Positions 7,807 to 14,881 of a stretch of 52,188 nt of DNA are shown one piece after another; position 1 is the stretch's first letter, and every line of letters begins with the position of its first letter. Below the pieces are notes generated by a model. The model worked only from the letters and a program-made list of their open reading frames with translations, was not told the DNA's origin and did not search any database. This DNA comes from an uncultured Bartonella sp. (GTDB lineage: Bacteria; Pseudomonadota; Alphaproteobacteria; Rhizobiales; Rhizobiaceae), in the NCBI GenBank assembly GCA_946481695.1, contig CAMLON010000010.1, positions 1-52,188 of the forward strand, in the 5' to 3' direction. The translations under genes were made by a program, and so were the position numbers.

Positions 7807-8274
7807 ATGGATCTCAGTGATTTGATAGCACCTGAAGCGGTTATTCCTGCACTTAAGGCAAATTCCAAAAAACAGGTTTTGCAAATTATGGCAGAAAAAG
7901 TCGCTTCTTTGACGGGGCTCGATGCACACACGGTGCTTGAAACGATTCTCCAGCGGGAGAAGCTTGGTTCCACCGGCGTTGGCAATGGCATTGCTATTCC
8001 ACATGGCAAACTTAATAATGTCGACCGTATTATCGGGGTTTTTGCCCGTCTTGAAACACCGGTCGACTTCGAGGCACTTGATGACGAGCCGGTTGATCTT
8101 GTTTTTCTGCTTCTGGCACCTGAAAGTGCCGGTGCCGATCATTTAAAAGCACTTTCGCGCATTGCCCGCGTTTTGCGTGATAGTGATATGGTGCAAAAAT
8201 TGCGCAATACACATGATGCGGCAGCCATTCATACGTTTCTCACCCAGCATCCGGCTGCGTCGAATGCTGCTTGA
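7807..8274 (+). CDS. ptsN: PTS IIA-like nitrogen regulatory protein PtsN (EIIA-Ntr)
   Basis: PtsN is the terminal phospho-acceptor of the nitrogen phosphotransferase system (PtsP-PtsO-PtsN). It regulates targets by binding and does not transport sugar. The 155-residue PTS EIIA type 2 domain carries the phosphorylated histidine in GNGIAIPHGKL (His66 with this start). I prefer 7807 because MDLSDLIAPEAVIPALKANS matches relatives. An in-frame ATG at 7789, itself behind a good GAGAGGA, would add six residues, so the start is not certain. A rho-independent terminator follows at 8304-8343, closing the rpoN-hpf-ptsN run. Confidence 0.93.
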   Translation: MDLSDLIAPEAVIPALKANSKKQVLQIMAEKVASLTGLDAHTVLETILQREKLGSTGVGNGIAIPHGKLNNVDRIIGVFARLETPVDFEALDDEPVDLVFLLLAPESAGADHLKALSRIARVLRDSDMVQKLRNTHDAAAIHTFLTQHPAASNAA

Positions 8275-8303
8275 GATCGCGTTGATTGCTTGAGATATTC
8301 TAT

Positions 8304-8343
8304 ATGCCCGGAATCAATACCGATTGCGGGCATTTATTTTTTT
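8304..8343 (+). terminator. Rho-independent terminator after ptsN
   Basis: Stem ATGCCCG (8304-8310) pairs with CGGGCAT (8327-8333); AATC/GATT adds pairs inside. A T-rich tail, TTATTTTTTT, follows at 8334-8343. Confidence 0.88.
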
Positions 8344-8453
8344 GGTGAGGTAGCTTAGCTTTCAAGAGTTGACCGGCAACAAGACCACTGATAGGCTTTT
8401 ATGACCGGATTTAAGTTGATATGTCCGGTAAATTTCAATGGCAGGACAAAATA

Positions 8454-8954
8454 ATGACCTCTTTGGCCCATCAGAATGATGACCGCTTTCGCGAGCAGGG
8501 TATAGCCGCGCCGCTTACTTTTCTCATCATGTTTGTTATCTTTATTTATGGCGCCTTGTTGGTCGGTCTGCTTGGTCTGTCGAACTGGATTATCCACGCT
8601 TGGAACCTGACATTTTTCATCAATCTGGGAAAATTCGGGGTATTTCTTCTGGCTATTATCATACCGGCTTTATGGGCGGTTCTCGTAGCTATATGCGCCA
8701 GCATTCCTTATTACATTTTGCGCTCGCGCGGGTCTTATCTTATGGCGTCGAAGGTCGCAACAATCATTGTTTTTGCGATGTTTCATATTTTTGCCTTGCC
8801 GTGGATTTTGTGGCCGATGGTGCGTCGTGCTTCGCCGAAATTGCGCCGTAAGCACATTGAAAAATTGCGCCAAATGGTAAGAGACGGCAAAATGAAAGAC
8901 CGGCTTGCAGAACGCCACCGGCGTTTGTTGTTTCGAGGATACCATTTTTCCTGA
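8454..8954 (+). CDS. Three-helix membrane protein of unknown function
   Basis: I do not recognise this 166-residue protein. It has a polar N-terminus and three hydrophobic helices at about residues 20-45 (LTFLIMFVIFIYGALLVGLL), 57-80 (GVFLLAIIIPALWAVLVAI) and 98-117 (VATIIVFAMFHIFALPWILW). The strongly basic C-terminus (RRKHIEKLRQMVRDGKMKDR) should lie in the cytoplasm. The start at 8454 has AGGAC 7 bases upstream; an ATG at 8421 would add 11 residues but has a poorer site. It stands alone after the ptsN terminator and faces a convergent minus-strand membrane protein gene. It may be a lineage-specific inner-membrane protein; no function is proposed. Confidence 0.7.
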   Translation: MTSLAHQNDDRFREQGIAAPLTFLIMFVIFIYGALLVGLLGLSNWIIHAWNLTFFINLGKFGVFLLAIIIPALWAVLVAICASIPYYILRSRGSYLMASKVATIIVFAMFHIFALPWILWPMVRRASPKLRRKHIEKLRQMVRDGKMKDRLAERHRRLLFRGYHFS

Positions 8955-9061
8955 TCCGATTTTATAGGTTGTTTAGCATCCCGGCTCTACAGAGCATGAA
9001 GAGCAAAATAATGCCTTCAATAGAAAATCAAAACTACAATTGACCCGATATAAAATATTGT

Positions 9062-9081
9062 CTTGGGAAGCCTTGGGAAGC
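9062..9081. repeat. Perfect 10-bp tandem duplication
   Basis: CTTGGGAAGC occurs twice in direct succession (9062-9071 and 9072-9081) in the convergent spacer. Confidence 0.9.
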
Positions 9082-9194
9082 GGGTGAAGGGAACATGCTT
9101 TGCGCCAGGAACGCAAGACTTGAATAAAGCCCATTAAATTAATGGATAATAATTGAAAACCGGCGATAGGAAATTTTCCGGACTTGGGAAATTG

Positions 9195-9227
9195 AAAAAC
9201 CGGGCTTGCAAAATTTGCTACCCGGTT
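9195..9227 (-). terminator. Rho-independent terminator of the minus-strand membrane gene
   Basis: On the minus strand a 7-bp stem AACCGGG/CCCGGTT (9227-9221 with 9204-9198), with further pairing inside (GCAAA/TTTGC), is followed by a T-run (9199-9195). It lies 40 bases after the gene ending at 9268. Confidence 0.8.
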
Positions 9228-9267
9228 AACAAGACTGATGCGGTAAAATTATTTTAGCGTGGTCGAA

Positions 9268-9699
9268 TTATTGATGTCTCAGAGCTGCCAAAGTGCGACG
9301 GTTATACCGACGCGGTGTGATGCACCAGTAAACCCCGCCGGAAACGAGCGATGCAACGAGATTGATGACAGTCTCTCCGAAAGATAGCGCCATTCCACTC
9401 AACCAGAGCGAGATGAAATAAAGAATAGCGGCAATGACGGCTGACAATAAATAATAGTGCATTTTGTAGAAATGGCGGTGTTCGCCATAAATAATCGCTG
9501 CAATAAAGACAATACCCACAATCATGAAATGCGGCGGAATATCATAAAGCGGATTATTCGGTGACAATAAATCATGTAATGTTATGTCATGTTCGAGTAA
9601 CAAAACAGTCAAGCCGATTTGTACAATCATAAATGCCGCTTCGGCAAAAATACAACCGACCAAAATCCATGTAATGTGGAATGCTGTAATACTTTTCAT
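9268..9699 (-). CDS. Four-helix membrane protein of unknown function
   Basis: This 143-residue protein has about four hydrophobic helices: residues ~5-28 (FHITWILVGCIFAEAAFMIV), ~57-72 (HFMIVGIVFIAAIIYG), ~81-102 (YYLLSAVIAAILYFISLWL) and ~107-128. The tail is basic (PRRYNRRTLAALRHQ). I do not recognise a named family. The start at 9699 has AGGAAG 5 bases upstream. An earlier ATG at 9723, only one base after the rlmN stop, would add eight residues. Either way the gene follows rlmN within about 30 bases and is probably co-transcribed; I recall a small membrane protein after rlmN in Brucella too. A terminator follows at 9227-9195. Confidence 0.75.
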   Translation of the reverse strand: MKSITAFHITWILVGCIFAEAAFMIVQIGLTVLLLEHDITLHDLLSPNNPLYDIPPHFMIVGIVFIAAIIYGEHRHFYKMHYYLLSAVIAAILYFISLWLSGMALSFGETVINLVASLVSGGVYWCITPRRYNRRTLAALRHQ

Positions 9700-9725
9700 G
9701 TCACTTCCTATTCGAGCCACCATTT

Positions 9726-10955
9726 TCAGTCGCCGTGTCCGGCAATCATCATGGCTTCAAGTTTTAACCGTTCCGACTTTCTTAAACGTTCCGATTGTGA
9801 TTTGAGTTGCCCGCATGCAGCAAGAATATCACGTCCGCGCGGTGTTCTAATCGGTGAAGCATAGCCAGCCTGATTGATTAAATCGGCAAACCGTTCGATT
9901 TGTTCCCAATCCGAACACTGGTAATTGCTTCCCGGCCAGGGATTGAAAGGAATAAGGTTGATTTTAGCCGGTATACCTTTCAGAAGCTTGATTAACCGTT
10001 TGGCATCGTCGAGGCTGTCATTGACATCTTTGAGCATGACATATTCAAACGTTATCCGTTTTGCATTTGATAGCCCCGGATAAGCGCGGCAGGCATCAAG
10101 CAATTCCGCCAAAGGATATTTTTTATTGATGGGAACCAATATATCGCGCAACTCGTCGCGAACTGCGTGAAGCGATATGGCAAGCATAACGCCGATTTCT
10201 TCACCGGTTTTGAAAATTCCCGGAACAACGCCGGATGTTGACAATGTGATACGGCGTTTTGAAAGTGACAGCCCTTCACCATCCGAAGCAATCAACAATG
10301 CCTGTTTGACCGCTTCAAAGTTATAAAGCGGTTCGCCCATTCCCATCATGACGATGTTGGTGATTTTGCGCCCCTCTGCCGGTACAATAGCGCCATCTGG
10401 CGTGTCTTTATCAGGAAAATCGCCGAGCCGGTCGCGGGCGATCAGCAATTGTCCAAGAATTTCTTCCGCCGTGAGATTGCGAACCAGCTTTTGGGTTCCG
10501 GTGTGACAGAACGAACATGTGAGCGTACATCCCACTTGCGAGGACATGCACAAAGTACCGCGCCCCTCTTCGGGGATATAGACCATTTCAACCTCGACGG
10601 GTTTTCCGGCTCCACGGGAAGGAAAGCGCAACAACCATTTGCGAGTTCCGTCGTTGGATATTTGTTCTTCGACAATTTCCGGACGCGCGATGGAAAAATG
10701 CTTTTTCATTTTTTCCCGCATATCCTTGGAAATATTGAACATATCGTCGAAATTGGAAACACCGCGCACATAAAGCCAATGCCAAAGCTGGCTCACACGC
10801 ATACGCGTCTGACGTTCCGGAACGCCTATTTCTTGTAAAGCACTAGCCATTTCAGCGCGCGACAGACCGATCAGGGATGCTTTTGTTTCATCCATTTTTG
10901 CCGGACGCAAAAGTGATGCCGCGCCAATAGGTTTAAGATCGTAGGATACGCTCAT
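9726..10955 (-). CDS. rlmN: Dual-specificity 23S rRNA/tRNA adenine-C2 methyltransferase RlmN
   Basis: RlmN is a radical-SAM enzyme that methylates C2 of A2503 in 23S rRNA and A37 in some tRNAs, supporting decoding fidelity. The 409-residue protein contains the radical-SAM cluster CxxxCxxC in [11 protein letters not shown] (Cys143, Cys147, Cys150), the upstream conserved cysteine of GTLCMSSQ (Cys136), [10 protein letters not shown], and the C-terminal catalytic cysteine in [11 protein letters not shown]. The start at 10955 (MSVSYDLKP) fits the family N-terminus; an upstream frame to 11012 adds 19 unsupported residues. It lies downstream of the ialB-like gene, separated from it by a terminator, and upstream of a membrane-protein gene. 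Confidence 0.97.
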   Translation of the reverse strand: MSVSYDLKPIGAASLLRPAKMDETKASLIGLSRAEMASALQEIGVPERQTRMRVSQLWHWLYVRGVSNFDDMFNISKDMREKMKKHFSIARPEIVEEQISNDGTRKWLLRFPSRGAGKPVEVEMVYIPEEGRGTLCMSSQVGCTLTCSFCHTGTQKLVRNLTAEEILGQLLIARDRLGDFPDKDTPDGAIVPAEGRKITNIVMMGMGEPLYNFEAVKQALLIASDGEGLSLSKRRITLSTSGVVPGIFKTGEEIGVMLAISLHAVRDELRDILVPINKKYPLAELLDACRAYPGLSNAKRITFEYVMLKDVNDSLDDAKRLIKLLKGIPAKINLIPFNPWPGSNYQCSDWEQIERFADLINQAGYASPIRTPRGRDILAACGQLKSQSERLRKSERLKLEAMMIAGHGD

Positions 10956-11034
10956 ACTTTCAAATGCTCTGAATAAAGTTCTGCCATGCGCATTTAGCAC
11001 AAAAGCAAACAAACGTCACCACACTTATGCTCCA

Positions 11035-11072
11035 TAAAAAACACTGCAACATGGTATTATTATGTTGCAGTG
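11035..11072 (-). terminator. Rho-independent terminator after the IalB-family gene
   Basis: On the minus strand an 11-bp perfect stem, CACTGCAACAT/ATGTTGCAGTG (11072-11062 with 11052-11042), is followed by TTTTTT (11041-11036). It separates the IalB-family gene from rlmN. Confidence 0.93.
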
Positions 11073-11103
11073 CCTGAAATTGATGAAAAACAAAAAGTTT
11101 TAT

Positions 11104-11601
11104 TTATTTACATTTCTGTGCAGCATTCAGGGCTGCCGTAATTCCTTTCAGGGAATAGGTGTAGCTCGTATTTGTTCCACGTTGGGAAACAGCTTTGACA
11201 GAAAGATTGGAGCCATTTTTCATAGCTGCAACAAGCTGGCTTTCGGTTGCCGGCGAAGCTGCCCATGCCGATGAATCCTTGGTAAAGAATTCAAAATTCT
11301 TGCCGTCAACAGAAACGGTAACTTTATCCTTCAAGGCATAACCCGCCATGAATTGGGGTTCATATGTAACCGGATTACCGGCACGTTTGCTGACGAGGAA
11401 ATAATTGTCGCCATGGTTGACCGATTTTGGTTCCGCAGTGATCGGGGCGGAAAGCACATAACATACTGTGTTGTTTCCGGATTTATAGGAATAGGCACCC
11501 CATGCATCGAATTGGTTGATGCGTGTTGGTGTTTGTGCCGAAGCAGTTCCGGCAATAGCCATAATCATGACAGACGCAGCAACAAAAGTTTTTCCAAACA
11601 T
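11104..11601 (-). CDS. Invasion-associated locus B (IalB) family secreted protein
   Basis: A 165-residue exported protein with a signal peptide cleaved at about residue 22 (GTASA|QTPTR). The mature part follows the IalB family pattern: INQFDAWGAYSY, then CYVLSAPITAEP, a periplasmic beta-rich body, and a C-terminal KCK, so the two cysteines could form a disulphide. In Bartonella bacilliformis IalB affects erythrocyte invasion; most rhizobial paralogues, including those next to rlmN, have no known role, so virulence should not be inferred here. The gene has its own terminator (11072-11035). The spacer 11602-11781 presumably holds its promoter, though no clear consensus is visible. Confidence 0.85.
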   Translation of the reverse strand: MFGKTFVAASVMIMAIAGTASAQTPTRINQFDAWGAYSYKSGNNTVCYVLSAPITAEPKSVNHGDNYFLVSKRAGNPVTYEPQFMAGYALKDKVTVSVDGKNFEFFTKDSSAWAASPATESQLVAAMKNGSNLSVKAVSQRGTNTSYTYSLKGITAALNAAQKCK

Positions 11602-11781
11602 CGTATACTCAGCTCACTTTTAATTTTCTATTGGCAAAGCCATGTGGCTTCAAACCGGCGATTTTCAAAAACCGGCATATCATTCTTGCAACATGCCGAC
11701 AGTTGTTACATGCAATTTTGACTAGTTTATGGTTACCAAAAGGTGAAGTTTCGCGTAAAAATATCAATTTCTGCGGAAAAA

Positions 11782-12171
11782 CTATTTTTTTGGCGTTTCA
11801 ATCGGGTTTTTTTCCAATATTTTGCGGGCTGCCTGATAATGCGCGTCGGTAATGTGGGCGCGCACTGCGGAAATCGCAATTGTAAGGACTGCAATATCAT
11901 CCGTGAAGCCGATAACGGCCAACATATCGGGGATAAGATCGAAAGGCATCACAAAATAGGCGAGTGCTGCAAGAAGAATGCCGCGTACACGTGTCGGTGT
12001 TTGAGGGTCGAATGCACAATAATAACTGGCAACAACATCTTCCATAAAAGGAATGTGGCCAGCCGCTTTGCGAACTGTTTTCCAGAAAGTCGCCCGTACT
12101 TTTGCAGCGCGGCTTTTTTGCGTTTCTTCTGATTCGGGCTTCAGAATTTTATCAATTGTTTTTTTATCCAT
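11782..12171 (-). CDS. YkvA family (DUF1232) membrane protein
   Basis: The 129-residue protein has a charged N-terminal half and the DUF1232 hallmark at about residues 84-115: LLAALAYFVMPFDLIPD, then VIGFTDDIAVL. The PFDLIPD...GFTDD pattern defines the family. Function is unknown; many members are small membrane-associated proteins. It is divergent from imuA; the imuA LexA box lies about 215 bases from its start, too far to assume shared control. The start is family-like (MDKKTIDKILKPE), with only a weak ribosome-binding site. Confidence 0.85.
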   Translation of the reverse strand: MDKKTIDKILKPESEETQKSRAAKVRATFWKTVRKAAGHIPFMEDVVASYYCAFDPQTPTRVRGILLAALAYFVMPFDLIPDMLAVIGFTDDIAVLTIAISAVRAHITDAHYQAARKILEKNPIETPKK

Positions 12172-12355
12172 CTTAAAATCCCATAAGGAAAAATGTTCTC
12201 AAAGCACGCCCCGTTAACAATGATAGAAGTAGGAAGGACGCATAATTTTACAAGTTTCCCGTTTCAGGAATCCTTTTTACGGGATATTCAGGAATTGACT
12301 TGTCAAAAGATATTTCAAAATTGAAGAGAGGAATTTCTTTTGTAAAATTCGGCGC

Positions 12356-12385
12356 TTGACTCTCATTTATATTCGATTCAATAAT
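12356..12385 (+). promoter_or_regulatory. Sigma-70-type promoter of imuA-imuB-dnaE2
   Basis: TTGACT (12356-12361) and AATAAT (12380-12385) each match the consensus at five of six bases, with an 18-bp spacer. The LexA box begins two bases after the -10, so repressor would cover the transcription start. Confidence 0.7.
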
Positions 12386-12386
12386 A

Positions 12387-12401
12387 GAACAAAACAAGAA
12401 C
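12387..12401 (+). promoter_or_regulatory. LexA (SOS) box upstream of imuA
   Basis: GAAC-AAAACAA-GAAC is an exact match to the alphaproteobacterial LexA site GTTC-N7-GTTC read on the other strand. It lies 16 bases before the imuA ATG and directly after the -10 element. LexA control of imuA-imuB-dnaE2 cassettes is established in alphaproteobacteria. Confidence 0.92.
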
Positions 12402-12417
12402 ATTGTGTGAGTCTTTT

Positions 12418-13239
12418 ATGCCGGATATAGCCCAATTACGCCGCCTCATTGCCCGCATTGAAGGAAAGCCTGTCGCTTTTTCTACAGATGGCAAGAGGAA
12501 GGGCAAAGAAAAGCCTGTTCTTCCTGAAGGCTATTTTAATCTCGGTCACGAAACAGCCGATTTTATGGCCGGCCCATTTCCCTCTTATGCCTTGCATGAA
12601 GTTATTTCAGGGCCAGCCGCCATGAATAGTGCAACCGGTTTTTCTCTCGGTCTTCTCAAACGTAATGAAAAGGCGAATTGCCCTTTCATCTGGCTGGAAG
12701 AAGAAAGCACAGAAATAGAATATGGCATTCCTTATCCGGTCGGTATTTCTGCTTTCGGGCTTGATCCGGCGCGATTTATTCTGGTGCGTTGTCCGAAAGC
12801 CGAAGATGTATTGAAAGCGGCTGATGATGCATTGGCAACGTCCAGAGTGGGCGGTTTGTTGTTAAGCCTTTCGGGGGCTTGTCGGGCGCTTGATTTTACA
12901 GCCACCCGACGTTTGCATCTGGCAGCAGAAAAAGCACATTCGCCGGTTGTTCTGGTGCTTGGCAAAGAAGCATTGAAAAACAGCAACGCTGCCACACGTT
13001 GGCAAATCAAAGCAGCACCTTCCGAAAGTTCGGGTGCAAAAGCACCGGGGTTAACAAATTATGATGTCACACTTTTGCGAAATAGAACCGGATATACCGG
13101 ACATTGGTTGATGCAATGGAACATCTATGACCAGATTTTTACAACCCCCCAAGAAATACGGCACACACGGCCGGCTCTATTTGGCACTCGCTTTTCCTCG
13201 CCTGCCAATAGACCGTCTGAAGACGGTTTTGCCGCCTGA
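12418..13239 (+). CDS. imuA: ImuA, RecA-like accessory protein of the SOS mutasome
   Basis: ImuA is a RecA/SulA-like protein needed with ImuB and DnaE2 for damage-induced mutagenesis. The 273-residue protein has the family pattern: N-terminal MPDIAQLRRLIARIEGKP, FNLGHETADFMAGPFPSYALHEV, the RecA-fold strand segments WLEEE and FILVRCPKAEDVLKAADDAL, and the tail RNRTGYTGHWLMQWN. The classical Walker A is not conserved, as is usual. I start at ATG 12418; a TTG at 12403 would add five residues that overlap the LexA region. The 3' end overlaps imuB by 113 bases in another frame, and the ending SSPANRPSE resembles ADRP-type ImuA tails. It is the first gene of an SOS operon. Confidence 0.92.
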   Translation: MPDIAQLRRLIARIEGKPVAFSTDGKRKGKEKPVLPEGYFNLGHETADFMAGPFPSYALHEVISGPAAMNSATGFSLGLLKRNEKANCPFIWLEEESTEIEYGIPYPVGISAFGLDPARFILVRCPKAEDVLKAADDALATSRVGGLLLSLSGACRALDFTATRRLHLAAEKAHSPVVLVLGKEALKNSNAATRWQIKAAPSESSGAKAPGLTNYDVTLLRNRTGYTGHWLMQWNIYDQIFTTPQEIRHTRPALFGTRFSSPANRPSEDGFAA

Positions 13240-14725
13240 AAAAGCACCGGATTTCACAAAACCTTTTGCTGTGGTTGGCCGTTCAGTTCACGGACTTAGG
13301 CTTGTTTGTGTCAATGAGGCGGCTATACATGCCGGCCTTTATCCGGGGCTTTCTCTGGTTCATGCACGCAGCCTTTGTGAAAGAATAGAAACAGTCAATG
13401 AAGCGGAAGAGGCCGACAAGGACTATCTTCAATATCTCGCCCGAAATGCCGGACGGTTCACCCCTCTTGTAGCCTATAGCCTTCCCTTTGGTTTGATACT
13501 CGATGTAACAGGCTGCGATCATCTTTTCGGGGGGCCACAAAAAATGCTCGAAAAAGTGACCGCTTATTATAAGGGGCTGGGGCTTGAGACACTCTCTGCA
13601 CTGACAATAACACCGGCAGCCGCACGGGCTTTTGCCCGTTTTGGTGTCAACCGTTTTGTCACAAAAGAAGATTTTGTTTTAACATTGGATCGGCTGAAAT
13701 TACCGGCACTTGAAGCAAAGCCGGATGTCCAGATGGCACTTCGCCGTGCCGGATTTTATTGTTTGAAAGATATTCAGGCGGTTTCACCAAAAGCTTTGGC
13801 TGCACGCTTTGGCGAAGTTTTGCCTGCCCGCCTTGATGCGCTTTATGGAAAAAGACAGGAACCGCTTTCATTCATAAACCCGCCTCCATCCCTTTATTTG
13901 TCATTACGTTTGGAAGAGCCGTTGATTGATGTAACAATGGTTGAAAAACAGTTTTTTGTTCTGGCAAAAAAGTTTTTCAAGCGTCTGACGAAGCTCGGTC
14001 TGGGGTGTCTGATGATAAACATCATCCTTTATCGGGTTGATGGACATATTGACCGGATAGGCATCGAGACCGGTCGCCCTTTGAGCGACCCCGTACAATT
14101 CCTGTCGCTTCTTGAGGAACGGCTGAAAAGTTTGAAGACACCGCTCGATGCGGGATATGGCTATGATACTTTGGCTCTTTCGGCAAGTCGTTCCGCTCCC
14201 CTTCGCCCCCTTCAGACAGAGCTTGTCAATGACGATCTCGAACCGGCAGAAATCGGGCAACTGGTTGATCGGCTTTCAACCCGTCTGGGGGCAGATCATG
14301 TTCTGGTGGCTGGTAGCAGAGAGAGCCATATTCCCGAATATGCAGCTTTTTGGGGGGTAGCGCAGCACCATAAACCGCACACCGAAGCTTTGAAAGCTTT
14401 GGATGCACAATTGAAGGCACAAGGATTTTCTCCTCTTCATTCCAATCCGCCAGAACGGCCTATCAGGCTTTTTTGCCCGCCACAGCCTATTGATGTCATT
14501 GCCGCTTTGCCGGATGATCCGCCAGCTTCTTTTCGCTGGCGAAGGGTTATCCATAAAATCCGCCTTGCCGAAGGGCCTGAACGTATCAGTGCGGAATGGT
14601 GGAAACATTCGGGTCCCGATCGTGATTATTATCGCGTGGAAGATGAAAATGGCGAACGTTTCTGGATATTCCGTTATGGCGAATATCCGAAAACCAAGTG
14701 GTTTCTGCATGGATTATTTGCCTGA
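13127..14725 (+). CDS. imuB: ImuB, Y-family polymerase-like protein of the SOS mutasome
   Basis: ImuB is a catalytically inactive Y-family polymerase relative that links ImuA, DnaE2 and the beta clamp. The 532-residue product shows the ImuB opening RLYLALAFPRLPIDRL, where active polymerases have acidic metal-binding residues, so it should lack polymerase activity. Further markers are LILDVTGCDHLFGG, the little-finger region from about residue 230, and the C-terminal WRRVIHKIRLAEGPERISAE and DYYRVEDENGERFWIFR typical of ImuB. The ATG at 13127 gives about 16 residues before the conserved strand. This region is read in two frames because it overlaps imuA by 113 bases, which couples translation. 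dnaE2 starts 156 bases downstream. Confidence 0.94.
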   Translation: MTRFLQPPKKYGTHGRLYLALAFPRLPIDRLKTVLPPEKAPDFTKPFAVVGRSVHGLRLVCVNEAAIHAGLYPGLSLVHARSLCERIETVNEAEEADKDYLQYLARNAGRFTPLVAYSLPFGLILDVTGCDHLFGGPQKMLEKVTAYYKGLGLETLSALTITPAAARAFARFGVNRFVTKEDFVLTLDRLKLPALEAKPDVQMALRRAGFYCLKDIQAVSPKALAARFGEVLPARLDALYGKRQEPLSFINPPPSLYLSLRLEEPLIDVTMVEKQFFVLAKKFFKRLTKLGLGCLMINIILYRVDGHIDRIGIETGRPLSDPVQFLSLLEERLKSLKTPLDAGYGYDTLALSASRSAPLRPLQTELVNDDLEPAEIGQLVDRLSTRLGADHVLVAGSRESHIPEYAAFWGVAQHHKPHTEALKALDAQLKAQGFSPLHSNPPERPIRLFCPPQPIDVIAALPDDPPASFRWRRVIHKIRLAEGPERISAEWWKHSGPDRDYYRVEDENGERFWIFRYGEYPKTKWFLHGLFA

Positions 14726-14881
14726 AATTTTTCAGTTTCCAGAAGTTTTAAAGGCAAGTTTACGCATTATGCGTTGGTTTTTGTTCTCTACCAGAAAGTC
14801 CGGTTTTTTGAAAAACTTGTCTTTACGTCGGGCAAAAAAATCTTTCCGCCAAGAAACGACCGGACAAAATAAGGCGTCAAC

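Larger units (their letters stand above)
8955..9267. other. Convergent spacer
   Basis: This 313-base spacer lies between two convergent membrane-protein genes. It holds a perfect 10-bp tandem duplication (CTTGGGAAGC at 9062-9071 and 9072-9081) and a terminator hairpin for the minus-strand gene at 9195-9227. No gene is visible. Confidence 0.65.
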
